5,409 nt of DNA, taken from positions 1 to 5,409 of the forward strand of contig JASHTU010000294.1 in assembly GCA_030040395.1 (NCBI GenBank), read 5' to 3'. The notes below the pieces were generated by a model, which worked only from the letters and a program-made list of their open reading frames with translations, was not told the DNA's origin and made no database searches. This document shows, piece by piece, positions 5,291 through 5,409 of the stretch. The stretch is from Acidobacteriaceae bacterium (lineage in GTDB: Bacteria; Acidobacteriota; Terriglobia; Terriglobales; Acidobacteriaceae). The position numbers and the translations under genes are program-made. Position 1 is the stretch's first letter, and each line of letters begins with the position of its first letter.

Positions 5291-5409
5291 AGATCAAACT
5301 GACCAGCGTTTACGTGGACGACCAGGAGAAAGCACTGCATTTCTATACCGAAGTGCTGGGCTTTGCGAAGAAGGCCGACTTCAGCCAGGGGCCGTTTCGC
5401 TGGCTCACG
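5287..5409 (+). CDS. VOC-family (glyoxalase/bleomycin-resistance fold) protein, 5' part
   Basis: Only the first 41 residues are in the window, and the gene continues past its edge. They show the first beta-alpha-beta element of the vicinal-oxygen-chelate fold: strand KLTSVYVDD (4-12), helix QEKALHFYTEVLGF (13-26) with the characteristic FY and LGF, then a second strand. Complete members are usually about 120-140 residues and work as dimers, with roles from glyoxalase and dioxygenase chemistry to drug binding. The His often found on the first strand as a metal ligand is not visible here, so metal dependence is uncertain. The start overlaps the ArsR stop as ATGA and has a strong AAGGAG, so the two are probably translationally coupled and the enzyme is likely the repressor's target. 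The actual substrate cannot be inferred. Confidence 0.85.
   Translation, partial: MKIKLTSVYVDDQEKALHFYTEVLGFAKKADFSQGPFRWLT

Overview
The window looks like ordinary chromosomal DNA from a GC-rich bacterium. The style of the proteins, especially the secreted protein of unknown function at 1247-2239, is most like soil Acidobacteriota. That placement is an impression from memory, not a search result. I see no rRNA, tRNA, insertion sequence, phage gene or CRISPR array.

Layout. The window opens on the probable last codons of an unseen gene. These overlap by TTGA the TTG start of a methyltransferase (34-1026) that carries a four-cysteine zinc ribbon in front of a class I SAM domain. A 220-base gap with a stem-loop but no clear promoter follows. 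Next come a predicted exported protein of unknown function (1247-2239) and, 60 bases on, an IlvD/Edd-family [Fe-S] dehydratase (start 2300 or 2315, end 4027). Its motifs fit the sugar-acid (aldonate) dehydratases better than the valine/isoleucine enzyme. It faces a small, mostly helical protein of unknown function on the minus strand (4058-4510), with 30 bases between the two stops.

A 372-base divergent intergenic region (4511-4882) follows. It holds two diverged copies of a roughly 40-base repeat and a strong TTGACA/TATATA promoter. The promoter drives an ArsR-type winged-helix repressor (4883-5290) that overlaps by ATGA a VOC/glyoxalase-fold gene (5287 onward, cut by the window edge).

How the genes work together. 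The clearest functional unit is the last one: a repressor and a VOC enzyme that look translationally coupled, behind a promoter with three TATATA boxes that may be the repressor's own operator. The promoter is so close to the GTG start that the message is probably leaderless. The exported protein and the dehydratase lie on one strand and may be co-transcribed, but nothing ties their functions together. The methyltransferase appears to belong to an operon that begins before the window. I did not find convincing evidence of a new multi-gene system. The best candidates for a second look are the ArsR promoter/operator, the intergenic repeat pair and the unrecognised protein at 4058-4510.
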